Positions 21,749 to 31,982 of a stretch of 64,000 nucleotides of DNA are shown in pieces; within the stretch, counting starts at the first letter, position 1, and the number at the start of each line of letters is the position of its first letter. The notes under the pieces are model-generated. The model was given only the letters and a program-made list of their open reading frames with translations. It had not been told where the DNA came from and searched no databases. The position numbers were made by a program, and so were the translations under genes. Origin of the DNA: Aldrovandia affinis (Eukaryota > Chordata > Actinopteri > Notacanthiformes > Halosauridae). The DNA is taken from the NCBI GenBank assembly GCA_029706075.1, contig JAINUG010000088.1, positions 682,001-746,000 on the forward strand, written 5' to 3'.

Positions 21749-22105
21749 ATGCCCTTTTCTATGCTAAGCCCTACCATCACCCAACTCTCTTTCCCTGCCT
21801 GCTCTGGAGACTCCCCGCTCCCTGGCTTTGGCATGCAAGCTATCTTTCTAAAGGGTATACTAATAAGTTCCTGGAACTCTACAAATTCTGCAGGGCAGTT
21901 CAATCTATCAAGTTGGGCCTCCAGATCAAGAATCTTGCTCTCGAGATGCTCCACAAACCGACAACGGTCGCAGAAAAAATCTCCTCTGAAGTCTCCCTCC
22001 AGAAATGCAAAAATACTTCAACACTCGCTCTGCATTGCCAATGGTCTCATTTTATCCCCTAACTATATCAATCTGACTCTCTCTGTGCCTGATTAAGTTA
22101 CTGCA
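21749..22105 (-). pseudogene. CR1 copy F: ORF1 zinc/coiled-coil fragment
   Basis: The minus-strand frame 21954-21733 reads EHLESKILDLEAQLDRLNCP, matching the ORF1 start of CR1-A (12121-12250). Further right, 21955-22060 encodes the cysteine region before it. It abuts the tail of CR1-E head-on. No tail of its own is seen. Confidence 0.75.
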
Positions 22106-23035
22106 GAGACAGAGACACTAATTCAATACACTTACAAACTGCACCAATATGGTTTGGAACAGTCAGAAACCAGAAATGACAACAAACCCTTTCACATAAT
22201 TAACTTAGCAAAGTCCAGTTGTTTGTATCAAGCAAGCTTGTTTCCCTGCTCTTGGACTTGCTCCTGAGAGGGCGACAAACCACAGAAAACCTCTCATCAG
22301 CTCAATGCAATACCGAATTTGCTAACCGGATAGCTGTTTAACCAGCTCAAAATTCTAGATGGAGGAAAAAGTGGAAAATTCCCTCTCTGTCCCCTAATGG
22401 AAACAAAAGTTAGAACCTTAGGATAAAATCTGGTTACCTTTTTCAAGGTAAAACGCCAAACTAATATTCCAATAATTCCAATAACAATCATAAGAAGCAA
22501 AAACACACAAACCTCTGTCACAATGTAAGCCCCAGCAAGACTAATTAGGCCAAAGCAACTGCAGAGCAATCAATTAAGGAAGAGTAATCAACTGGTCAGC
22601 AACAGAGCACAGCAGGGGCTTTTTTGGGGATGTAACCATCAAAAAGTAGTGGAAAGGGGCCACTATGATGCATCCAGAAAGACACCGCTATGTTGCTCTG
22701 TGGGTTTGCATCACAATCAGGACTGAATCCAGACTGTGCCAGCACTGACTACAGCTGAGAGCTCTGGGCTCTGGACATTGAGCTGACATTGGTGCCAGTG
22801 ATTTTGTGTGGCTGTGTGTGTAGTTTCAACTTTCCCCTTCTATTATTACACATATGACTAGATAAAACTGACTGCCAGGGAGAGAGAGGTGGGCAGTAAT
22901 AGGTGAAAGTGAAACCATGGACACGTGTAAGATCTTTATTGGTTATAGAAGAACTGAAGGCGGCTTATGTCCTTCTCACTTTCAGTCAATCACAGAGAGC
23001 TCCACACTTGGAGTAGGATGTCTTTCTTCATGTGC
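22106..23035. other. Unassigned single-copy-looking DNA
   Basis: No retroelement was recognised between CR1-F and CR1-C. It contains a candidate exon on the minus strand (22438-22558) and an interferon-response-like word GAAAGTGAAACC at 22905-22916. The rest is non-coding as far as I can see. Confidence 0.4.
22438..22558 (-). other. Candidate host exon encoding a transmembrane segment
   Basis: On the minus strand a 3' splice-site-like TTGCTCTGCAG ends at 22559 and a 5' splice-site-like AAAAAG|GTAACC begins at 22437. The 121-bp segment between them is open in the frame reading VCVFLLLMIVIGIIGILVW, then RFTLKK. That is a 19-residue hydrophobic span followed by basic residues, as in a single-pass membrane protein with a cytoplasmic tail. 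The frame stays open past the donor (to 22297), so it does not prove splicing. The gene is not identified; it may be a relic of CR1-F 5' DNA. Confidence 0.3.
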
Positions 23036-23053
23036 ATAACATAAGAACATAAG

Positions 23054-23544
23054 TGTGACGGCACGTCCCGCTGCTTGCTGCCAAAGGGCGGCATTGGACA
23101 CTTGAGTATTCCCTGATTGCCTTATTGTATTATTGTTTAATGGTTGTATTGCTTTGATTGTTTAAGTGGATTATTGTCTCAATGTTTTCACCTGTATCTT
23201 GTTTGCGTTCACGATTTAAGTTGTCTGCTTTCTGAGATCTGTGCTTAGTCTTGAGTTCCTTTCCCCAGAGTTACTGCCAGCATTTATATGCCTATCAGGA
23301 CTCTTTCGTGTTTTACCCTTTTTGTCTTTGTGTTATTTTGGTTCACTGTTTTCAAGCTCTGTTTTGGGAACCTTGTTTGTTCCACTTTTGTTTGTTAGCT
23401 GTTTCGTTTTTGTGTTACCTACCGTCATGTCTGTACTGCCCAGAACTTTTATTACCTCAGTAAAGATTTTAATTTTTCATCACATCTCTGTCTCCACCTC
23501 AACTCTGCGCATGGGTTCACTCAATTACCAGTCGTCCCGTTACA
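23054..23544. repeat. Solo LTR (491 bp) with 5-bp target duplication
   Basis: It begins TGTGACGG and ends CCGTTACA, near-perfect inverted ends. It is flanked by ATAAG at 23049-23053 and 23545-23549. It splits the CR1-C tail. No internal region is present, as expected after recombination between two LTRs. It contains a CAGTAAAGATTTTAA poly(A)-signal-like region near 23457, which suggests plus orientation. Confidence 0.9.
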
Positions 23545-24088
23545 ATAAGTATACATAATGACGAGAACGGGCCGTTGGGCCCATCTAGGCTTGTCATGTC
23601 CTAATCTAAAGAGTATCTAGTACTGCATCTAGCCTGGACATGAATAGCCCAAGTGTTTCTGCCTCTACTGCCCGACCTGGCAAGCTGTTCCAGGCATTGA
23701 CAACTCTATGTGTAAAGAAAAACTTCCTAATATCTGTGCAGAATTTGCCTTTAACTAATTTCCACCTGTGGCCTCTTGTTCTGCTGACCCCACTTATCTT
23801 AAAAAATCTTTGGTATTTCACTTTGTTAATCCCTTTTAGGAATTTAAAAACCTCAAACAAATCCTCCTAAGTCTCCGTTTGCTAAGCTTAAATAGATTGA
23901 GCGCCTTAAGTCTATCATCATAACTTTTACCTTTTGTACCAAGTATCAGTTTAGTTGCCCTTCTTTAGACTTTTTCAAGTGCTTCTATATCTTTCTTGTA
24001 GTGCGGTGCCCAGAACTGCACACAGAATTCTAAGTGAGGTCTGACAAAGGCATTATATAACATTAATATAACCTCCTTTGATTTATAC

Positions 24089-25225
24089 TCAATACTTTTT
24101 GCTATGTATCTTGTTGGCTTTTTTCACTGCTGTAGCACACTGCTTTGATGCAGATAGGCTTTGATCAACTACAATTCCTAAGTCTTTTTCAAATTGAACA
24201 CCTACTAACTTTTCTCCTCCCATAAAATACTCCTGTCTAATGTTTTTATTTCCCACATGCATAACTTTACATTTAGCAATATTGAATGTCATCTGCCATG
24301 TATCTGCCCATTTTTGGATTTTATTTAAATCATCTTGGATTACTTTAGTCGATTCCAAACTGTTTGCCAAACCCCCAAGTTTAGTATCATCTGCAAATTT
24401 AACTATTTTGATACTAACGTCCATTTCAAGATCATTTATGTAAATAAGGAAGAGCAGAGGTCCCAGCACCGATCCCTGCGGGACACCACTGCCCACAGCA
24501 CGGAGGTCAGACACGGCCCCACCTACTGTTACTCTTTGTATTCGCCCTTGCAGCCAATTATGAACCCACTCTGAAACTACTCCTGCAATTCCTACTGAAT
24601 TCATTTTAGCAATGAGCCTCTCATGTGGTACCTTGTCAAATGCTTTCTGAAAGTCCAAATATATAATATCATAAGCCTGGTTCAGGTCAACACACTTTGT
24701 AGCCTCTTCGAAAAAGTCCAGGAGGTTTGTCAGGCATGACCTCCCTTTGAGAAAACTATGTTGGCTCTCCCTTAAAATACTATTATTTTTCAAGAATGAT
24801 TCCAACTTATCCCTAATAATACATTCCAGCATTTTACATGCAATGCAAGTTAAACTGACAGGCCTATAGTTCCCTGGGTCAGTACGGTCCCCCTTCTTAT
24901 ATATTGCAATTATATTACCCTGCTTCCAGTCATCTGGTATTTCTCCAGTGATTATGGATTGAATGAAAATATCTGTCAATGGTTTATATATCATTTCCCC
25001 AAGTTCTTTGAGTACTCTGGGATTTATGCCATCCGGGCATGCTGCCTTATTTGTCTTAAGTTTTTGTAGTTTTTGTAGTACTTCTACATCCCTTATCTCA
25101 AAGTCCTCCAAAACATTCTGTAACTTGTCTGTACATTTAGACATATTTATAACCTCTTCTCTAATAAAGCTGTCAACAAAGTAACTGTAGAGTGTGGTAG
25201 CAATATTCTTATTATTATAAACCAA
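24089..25225 (-). pseudogene. CR1-C reverse transcriptase (378-residue open frame)
   Basis: It carries the LINE polymerase: [72 protein letters not shown], and the active site KFADDTKLGG (FADD codons at 24386-24397), so the catalytic aspartates are intact. The frame ends early at KANKIHSKKY because of a deletion before the C-terminal block. That block continues in other frames from 24088 to 23850. Confidence 0.9.
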
Positions 25226-25661
25226 AGTTCCTTCCTTATTCTAAATGCACTTAACCTTATCCTTAACTTTTCCTTTTCAAACCGCCTTTTAGCTGATCTT
25301 ATTTCCTTTTTAGCCTTAGCCCGCATATTACATTAATCTAATTTGTTTCTCTCTGAGTTATCCTTTTTATATACTCTGTACAGTCGCTTCTTTTGCCTCA
25401 AAATCTCCAGTAAAGATTTCGTCATCCACTGCGGAGACAGTTTTTTGGGGGGGAATGAATTTACACTGTACATGTACAATAACCCTTTTAAATATAGTCA
25501 ATTTTTCATTCACAGTTCTGCAATCTAGACGTTTTACCCAATCTATATTCCTTAAATTCTCTCTCATTTTATTAAAGTCAGCTCGTCTAAAATAAAAAAT
25601 TCTAGAGTTAGAGGAGGCTGTCTTAACTTGCCAAAAAATATCAAAAATAACTGCACTGTGG

Positions 25662-26474
25662 TCACTTGCCCCTAGTGGTTCTCCTACCTCTGTGCTGCAG
25701 AGGCTGACTAACAGACTGTACCAAAAAGCAGTCATTGACCATATCTAAAAACTTCTCTTCACATTTGCCCTGACCTGTCACTATCTCCCAATTAATAGAG
25801 GGGTAATTGAAGTCGCCCATTATTATCGCCTTTCTTTCAGCACAGATTTGTTTTATGTTACCAAAGAGCGTATTATTTATGTTACTGTCTGAAGCTGGAG
25901 GTCTATAGCATACTCCTATATTAAGGCCCTTCTCACGATCTCCCAGTAATCTAATCCAGATGTCCTCACAAGAAACAAATGAGTTTATACCTGGAATTTC
26001 CTGCACATTAAGATTGTCTTGCACATAAAGGGCCACTCCCCCTCCTCTTTTATTAGTTATATCCTTCTTAAACAATTTGTACCCCTCTACCTTATATTCA
26101 TCCCCATCTGCTGCGCCAAGCCATGTCTCAGTAATCCTAACAATGTCATAACCCCCATTCAACATGACAGCTTCCAGTTCCAAAAAAGTATTTTTTATGC
26201 TTCTCGCATTTAAACACATTAACGTCAGAGCCTTACTCACACTTACATTGTCCTTCCCCTCCACACATAACTGTGCCAAACCACCTCTATTCACATTATG
26301 ATCCAAAAAATCTTTATTAATGATATCCTCAGATTTATTATACTCTGCCCTGATGGAAGATACCAGGGAAGCCCTAGTCTGTACCTCCCTATTCATAATA
26401 CTACTACTACTAATTTCCCTCCCTGCCCCCCCAGTCCCTAGTTTAAATATTCCTCTGCTACACTGAGCATACAC
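25662..26474 (-). pseudogene. CR1-C AP-type endonuclease
   Basis: A 270-residue frame with LMCLNARSIKNTFLELEAVM, TETWLG, the GGGVALYV block, YRPP and MGDFNYPSINW. The final SDH motif lies in the neighbouring frame (25735-25367: EPLGASDHSAVIF), so a frameshift near 25690 separates it. The endonuclease nicks target DNA for target-primed reverse transcription. Confidence 0.88.
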
Positions 26475-26863
26475 TGGCCCAATGCATCTCTACCCCTCTG
26501 GTTCAAGTGTAGCCCGTCCCTCTTGTACAGGTCACCCCCATTCCAAAAGGAGTCCCAGTGCCCCATAAACCTGTACCCCTCTTTCCTACACCAGGTTTGT
26601 AGCCACGTGTTAAATCTCCATATAAAATTCTGCTTGCCTTTGCTAGCACGTGGTACTGGCAGAATTCCAGAGAAGACCACCGTGGGGGTTCTGCCCCTTA
26701 ACTTTGATCCTAATTCTATAAATGTATCCTCAAACCTACTCTTACCTATGTCATTGGTTCCAACATGGACCATGACCACTGGATCCACCCCTGCTCTGGC
26801 CAGGAGCTTGTCAGCGTGTTCCAGGAGGTCTCCAACCTGAGCACCAGGCAGGCAACATGCCAT
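26438..26863 (-). pseudogene. CR1-C ORF1 SGNH/GDSL-esterase domain
   Basis: A 141-residue frame with VMVHVGTNDIGK (the GxND block) and DGLHLNQRGRDALG (the D-x-x-H block) of SGNH hydrolases. The GDS nucleophile block would lie further 5' (26880-26960, about 'SIIRGIDSIV'), where the copy is degenerate. Esterase ORF1 proteins are known in fish CR1 and relatives; their exact role is unclear. The frame overlaps the start of ORF2. Confidence 0.82.
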
Positions 26864-29589
26864 GCGAGATTCCTTTTCCCGCGAACAGACTATACTGTCT
26901 ATACCTCTAATTATAGAATCCCCTCCTCCTCCTCCCCACTCTCTTACACCTATACAATATGTAAAATGAAATCAATATCTCTAGTCCTAAATCATAAACA
27001 CATAGGGGTCCATGTTCAATGTAACATAATTTAAAAAAATAAAGAAATGGCAACAATATAACTCAAATTATCAACTGGAATGATATCTGGAATTTTACTT
27101 TGCTTAGCTGACTGTTTCATGGAATAAATCAATTAGGCATTGAAATTCATTGTAGACTGATCTTTTTTTACAAATACACTGATACATTTATGTTCATGAA
27201 CGTTAATGTTCTGCATAATCTAATGCAAATTGATTAACGTTAGCCTAAATGTTAATCTGTAGCCTGACACAGCCATCCAATCATTCTCAGTAGAAAATGC
27301 AACATAACATCAATTTTTAAAATTTGTTACATCTTTCATGTTGCTTTAGAAACTCACATATTAAAATGTTGATTTTTATAGAACATCTTTTATAGAAAAA
27401 ACATATTGCTAATTAGTATTGGCATTAATATGAAACATGTGTGGACTTCTTAATTGCAATTTATTTACTTTAAACTATGAGTCCTTTTTCATTTGGTGTT
27501 TCAATTATTTTATTGGTATAAACAAAACCATGCGGAATAGGGCTATGCTGAAGAGGGCTATGCTGTTAATGGTATTTTCTTACTGTTTTACTGTACTGAC
27601 AAATTAAATCATAAGCAATACAAACATTTTAAAAAGACAAGAAAATGAAATGTGCAAACAGGAGATCAATGACAAAAACTTTGACACGGTCAGCTTCTGT
27701 ACTTTGCTTGGCACTAAACCCAGCTCAAAGTTGGAAAGCCAGAACTCACAAGGGAGTTTAGTGTTTGGCCGGTAGTTTTTGAAGTGAGTCGGGACCGGGT
27801 TTGTCTGTGGCCCAGTGTGAGAATTATGGGGAAGAGTGAGAAGTCACATTTATACTCTACGATGACTAAAAGTTGCTTTTCTTTCACTCGCTTGTACCCA
27901 CATTCCCTGAATGCATTATTTTCTGTTGAGAATGCATGCTCCAGTATGTTGTGTGGGCAGGGGCTGTAGGAGGAAAGGAGAGTTAGGAGAATCTGTGAGA
28001 ATAGCAACATCCAGTAAAATAGCAAAATTCCAGGGTTCTAATTCTGTGGTCTAGAAGGCTAAACTCAAGACTAAACTCAACACACCCCCTTTGAGTCTTA
28101 TCCAACTAGTCCTGAACATATAGGTAATCTATAGAATTTGTATCCATTCTGAATCAATAAACCCCCTCGCCCCCCACACTTTCAAAGTCACTGACACCTC
28201 TTCTTCTAGCCATGGTAACCAAAATAATGCACAACTGGGTCTGCCCAGCATTTTTGTGTGATTTTGGTGTGTAGTTATTTGACAATTGACTCCCATTATA
28301 TTTACCATTTGGACGGACATAAACGGACATAAACACATTTTAGACCCTGTCTTTCATCTCAGTCCCCCTGAAAATGTTTAGTCATTCTTTTCTAAAAAGC
28401 ATTTTTACTTAATATCTATATAGAGAGTGGTATTTCAATTTTGAGACCGACTACCATTGTGGTGTTTTTGTTTTGGGGAATGTAACAGTAAATTGATAAA
28501 AGATATAGGCTTGTGCTTTGCATGTGTACATCTCACATTCTCATTGGGGGCTGAGAAGTAGTTTTAAAAACACAGGTTTTTACAAATGAATTAACCTCTG
28601 GGTGTGGTCTCTCATCATGGTCGGTAGCCTTATTGAAATGGCAGCAAGACACTGACATCATAGAAATCAGACACACACTGCAGGAGAGATCTGAGCTGAT
28701 GCCTACTGCCTGTAGCTCCTGTCTACCCTCATTAAAAATCACCCTCACATAAAGCATCCCACTTAAGTCCAGAAAAGTGGTCTGGAGACAAACGAGAAGC
28801 CAACATACAAATGGTGCTTACTCTAGTCTGCCTATTTTACCGTAGTGAAAAATCTGCTTCTGTTCCTTCTTTTTTCACTGTTTCAAAGTAGCCCTACCCC
28901 TGTTACACCAGCTCAACCAAGCATTTTTGCCACAAACAGTGAAGCTGTGGATCTAGCATTATCGTGACATTTTTTATTATATAATGCATGTACTTAATTT
29001 GTAAAACTAAGATGCAGTGAGACTGTTGAAGAGGTGTCATCATTTTATCTAGTATGGCATCATTTTACCAGTGGGAATTGGTAAAGCTTTGAGAAAATAG
29101 GGGTCTTGCCATGCTTGCTTCGATAATGCAACATGCCCATGGCGCACATTAATCGCTCTGTTTCCGTGGGTGCTCCGCCTACACCGGTCATGTGACGCCA
29201 AACCCCTACAGGGCACGAAACAATGTCCTCCCTTTATATTATGATGGATGGGAGGGGGGTCAAAGGCCAACATTTTCCACTCCAGACCCAGCACATGTGT
29301 CTCTGGGGTCTCCCTCACAGGGGCAGAATGTCACTAAGGAACATGGGGAGGATGTTGACAAGCCAGTTAGACATTGCGCACTAGGACTGTGAACTGTGTG
29401 GAGCTGCAGTTGAGACCCTCTGACAGTCCAGGCAGAGGTCCCCTTCTGACCCTGTATTATAATATTAGCTTCCTTAGTATAGCTTACATTTCCACATTTT
29501 TACTCATTTATACAATTGGATATTTACATAAGCTGTTTTTCTTCAGTGCAAAATAGCAGGATTCATCTGGGAATTGAACCCGTAACCTT

Positions 29590-29895
29590 CTGTTTTCAAG
29601 CCCCCTCCCACACCCCTTTGAAACAATTTAGACTAAAACCCCCATTTTGAAATTTCTCACAATTTTGGAATACCCAGTCGTGATTGTAGGCATGTCTCAC
29701 CACTGCAATGTCCTACAGCACAGACAAGCACACACTCTCCTCCAAAGAGCCATGGCTTCTTTTAACACCACAGTCCACCAGCTAAACAGCCACACGAGCC
29801 ATCGATGTGCAATTGACGCAGGCAGACTGCACACTGCTACTGGAATTGGTCAGGACAAGCCGTGCTTCTTAACCACTATACCACCCCTGATGCCC
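29590..29895 (-). mobile_element. tRNA-derived SINE, family 3
   Basis: The right end, read on the minus strand, starts GGGGTGGTATAGTGGTTAAG, an A-box-like tRNA head, followed by GGCTTGTCCTGACCAATTCC. The body includes the word TTTGGAATACCCAGTCGTG (plus strand, 29664-29684), similar to cores of fish SINEs. A second tRNA-like word, GGGTTCAATTCCCAG (minus), lies just left of it near 29569-29583. Confidence 0.6.
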
Positions 29896-30030
29896 ACAGG
29901 TAAACAGAGAGAGAAAATTATGGAAGGAAAGAAACACCTTGGATTTCCAAGGCATTATAAGCAGGTGGAGCTTTCATTCTGCCAAAACCCATCTATGTTC
30001 TCTGTGACAGAACATCTTTGTGTATATGTG

Positions 30031-30118
30031 CATATGCTTGTGTATGTCTGCCTTTGTGTGTACTGTATGTGTGAATATGCTTGTGTATGTCTGCCCTTGT
30101 GTGTACTGTATGTGTGCA
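30031..30118. repeat. TG-rich minisatellite, about 44-bp unit, two copies
   Basis: The unit ATATGCTTGTGTATGTCTGC... occurs twice with one or two changes, then shorter TGTAGCGTCATGT repeats follow. It is non-coding. Confidence 0.75.
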
Positions 30119-30691
30119 TGTTTGTAGCGTCATGTTTGTAGCGTCATGTATGCGTGTGTGTCTGTGTGTATGAAATGTGCCATTAACCCAGATCAGGAAA
30201 GTAAATGATTTAACAGGGACTACCTCCACAATTTATAAAAGGCAGAGTTTTATCATTTCCAATGGTCGTTTCACAACCTTGGCTCCCACCACAGCTGACC
30301 CCCCCTTCCCCAGGTTATTTAAAAACTCTGCCAGAAGGGTGTTGCCATGTCTGCTTCTTGTAAGACCACTTTATCGCAGAAACACACATTTATTCAAACA
30401 TATTAGATTATATTTCGGTAATCTCTTTCTCCATATATCTAGTGCTCATATTGCTGGTGGGTCCAGCACTCAGGACTGCGGTGGCCACAGAGGATAAATC
30501 ACATCATGGTGACGGCCATACGTCCCATCTGGTCCTAATCTACCTCTCCAACATCTGCCCGTTTCTCATCTTGATTAAATGATCTCAAAGTCTCTGACGC
30601 AGAGACGCCCTCCTGTAGGTATATCCAACCACCTGGAAGGAAGAGAGAGAGACTATACATCTTCACGGCTCCTCACTTACAATGCACAGAA

Positions 30692-31501
30692 ATACAAATA
30701 TAAGAACATATAATGATGAGGATACCTCTAGGCTTGTCATGTCCTAGTCTACAAAATATCCAGTACAGCACTTGAATACCCTGAGTGTGTCTGCCTCAAT
30801 TACTTGACCAGACATTGACAACTCTGTGTAAAAAAAAATCCTGATATCAATGCAGAATTTGCCTTTAACTAATTTCCACCTGTGCCCTTTTGTTCTGCTA
30901 ACCAAACTCATCTTAAAAAATATTTTATGAATTAAAAAACCTCAAAACCCCCTTAGTCTCCATTTTCTAAACTTGAATATTAAGATTTAAGACATATTGA
31001 TTAAATGTTTTAAATATTATCTTTCATACCAGGTACCAATTTAGTTACCCTTCTTTGTACTTTTTTGAGAGCTTCTATGTCTTTCTTGTATTGTGGTGCC
31101 TGGAACTGCACACAGTACTCTAAGTGAGATCTGACAAAGGCATTACTTTTTGCATCCTCTTTCCTACACCAGGTTTGTAGCCACATGTTAAATCTCTATA
31201 TAACATTTTGCTTCCCTTTACTAACACGTGGTACTGGCAGAATTCCTGAGAAGGCCACCATGGAGGTTCTGTTCCTGATCTTTGTTCATAATTTTATAAA
31301 TGTCCTTCAGAACGTCAAACCTACCCTTACTTATGTCATTGGCTCCACCATGGATAATGACCACTGGATCACCCCTGCTCTGGCCATTAGCTTGTCCACG
31401 TGTTCCAGGTGGTCTCCAACCTGGGCCCCTGGCAGACAATATACCATCCGACACCTTTTCCCTCTAATATAATATAATAATTGCTCTCCCTTTTCCCCTA
31501 C
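30692..31501 (-). mobile_element. CR1 copy D, left part (3' UTR joined to ORF1 esterase)
   Basis: 30692-31145 matches the 3' UTR and C-terminal coding of CR1-C. It then jumps directly to esterase coding (31150-31501; minus frame 31454-31221 has GGANDISKGRF). Endonuclease and polymerase are deleted. The 5' continuation is at 56950-57262, on the far side of the nested stack. Confidence 0.82.
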
Positions 31502-31702
31502 TAAATCAAATCAAATGTATTTGTATAGCGCTGTTCACAAATTAATTGTCACAAAACACTTAACAGAAGGGGAACCCAGGCCTGGACCCCCCCAAAAGCA
31601 AGCCTAAAGGTGACAGTGGCAAGGAAAAACTCCACCAGACTAAAAGGGGGGGAGCCCATCCTCTTCTGGCCGGCACAGGGTGTGTCCAAAAAAGACCGTA
31701 TC
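31502..31702 (-). mobile_element. L2-B LINE, 3' terminal part
   Basis: It begins with the tail (minus strand: GCGCTATACAAATACATTTG then ATTTGATTT) and the 3' UTR word GGCAAGGAAAAACTCC. It stops at GACCGTATC, where Gypsy3 is inserted. The rest of the element resumes at 54528 with GTATCATGGTCAGTCC. Confidence 0.8.
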
Positions 31703-31799
31703 TGTAATGTGGATCGAAGGTGGAAGAGCCACACGCAGATTTCACGGGTATCTAAAAGCTGGACGCAAGCGACCAGCCACTAAATCTGAAAAGGTCCAC
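31703..31799 (-). repeat. Gypsy3 3' LTR stub (97 bp)
   Basis: It matches the outer 97 bases of the 5' LTR (53895-53991) with about one difference by eye (CACACGCAG versus CACACACAG). The rest of the LTR and about all of integrase are deleted at 31799/31800. Confidence 0.88.
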
Positions 31800-31982
31800 C
31801 ACCCAGGTCCGGTTCCCGACGTTGTGCCTTACGCACAATGGATTCAATGTTCCAAGAAACTGAAGCCAGAGTCTGAGCGGCGGGAGCAATGAGCTCCGGA
31901 GAGCGATCAAACTCTGATATTTGAGAGGACGTGTCCCGATCCAAAGGACACATGTCTGCCTCATCCGCGAGTGAACTAGTTG
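31800..31982 (-). pseudogene. Gypsy3 pol stub (pre-integrase linker)
   Basis: One minus-strand frame reads WNIESIVRKAQRREPDLGGG, the linker that precedes the integrase zinc domain in Gypsy elements of this group. After Gypsy2 is taken out it connects to the protease segment at 42721, so reverse transcriptase and RNase H were lost before or at another event. Confidence 0.6.

Larger units (their letters stand above)
23036..26960 (-). mobile_element. CR1-clade LINE copy C (most complete)
   Basis: Minus-strand CR1. Its 3' tail (CTTATGTTCTTATGTTAT on the minus strand) lies at 23036-23053 and is separated from the rest by a solo LTR (23054-23544). Right to left it encodes ORF1 esterase, endonuclease and reverse transcriptase. 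The 5' end is cut near 26960, so the ORF1 zinc region is absent. Frames are few and long compared with the other CR1 copies, but several breaks remain. Confidence 0.9.
26965..30690. other. Mostly unassigned AT-rich DNA
   Basis: Outside a SINE (29590-29895) and a TG-rich minisatellite (30031-30118) I see no convincing gene, LINE or LTR. The open frames (for example 27714-28025 minus and 30177-30497 plus) lack recognisable domains. Any host exons are too short or diverged to call. Confidence 0.45.

Noticed and set aside
21191..22105. Twin-priming inversion of one CR1 copy
   Set aside because: Twin priming puts the inverted 5' part before the tailed 3' part. Here the inverted piece lies after the tail, so two insertions or a later rearrangement fit better.
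30031..30118. CRISPR-like array
   Set aside because: Only two units, no distinct spacers, TG-rich; it is a minisatellite in animal DNA.
29647..30141. 164-residue plus-strand ORF as a host gene
   Set aside because: The first half is antisense SINE, the second half a TG-rich minisatellite.
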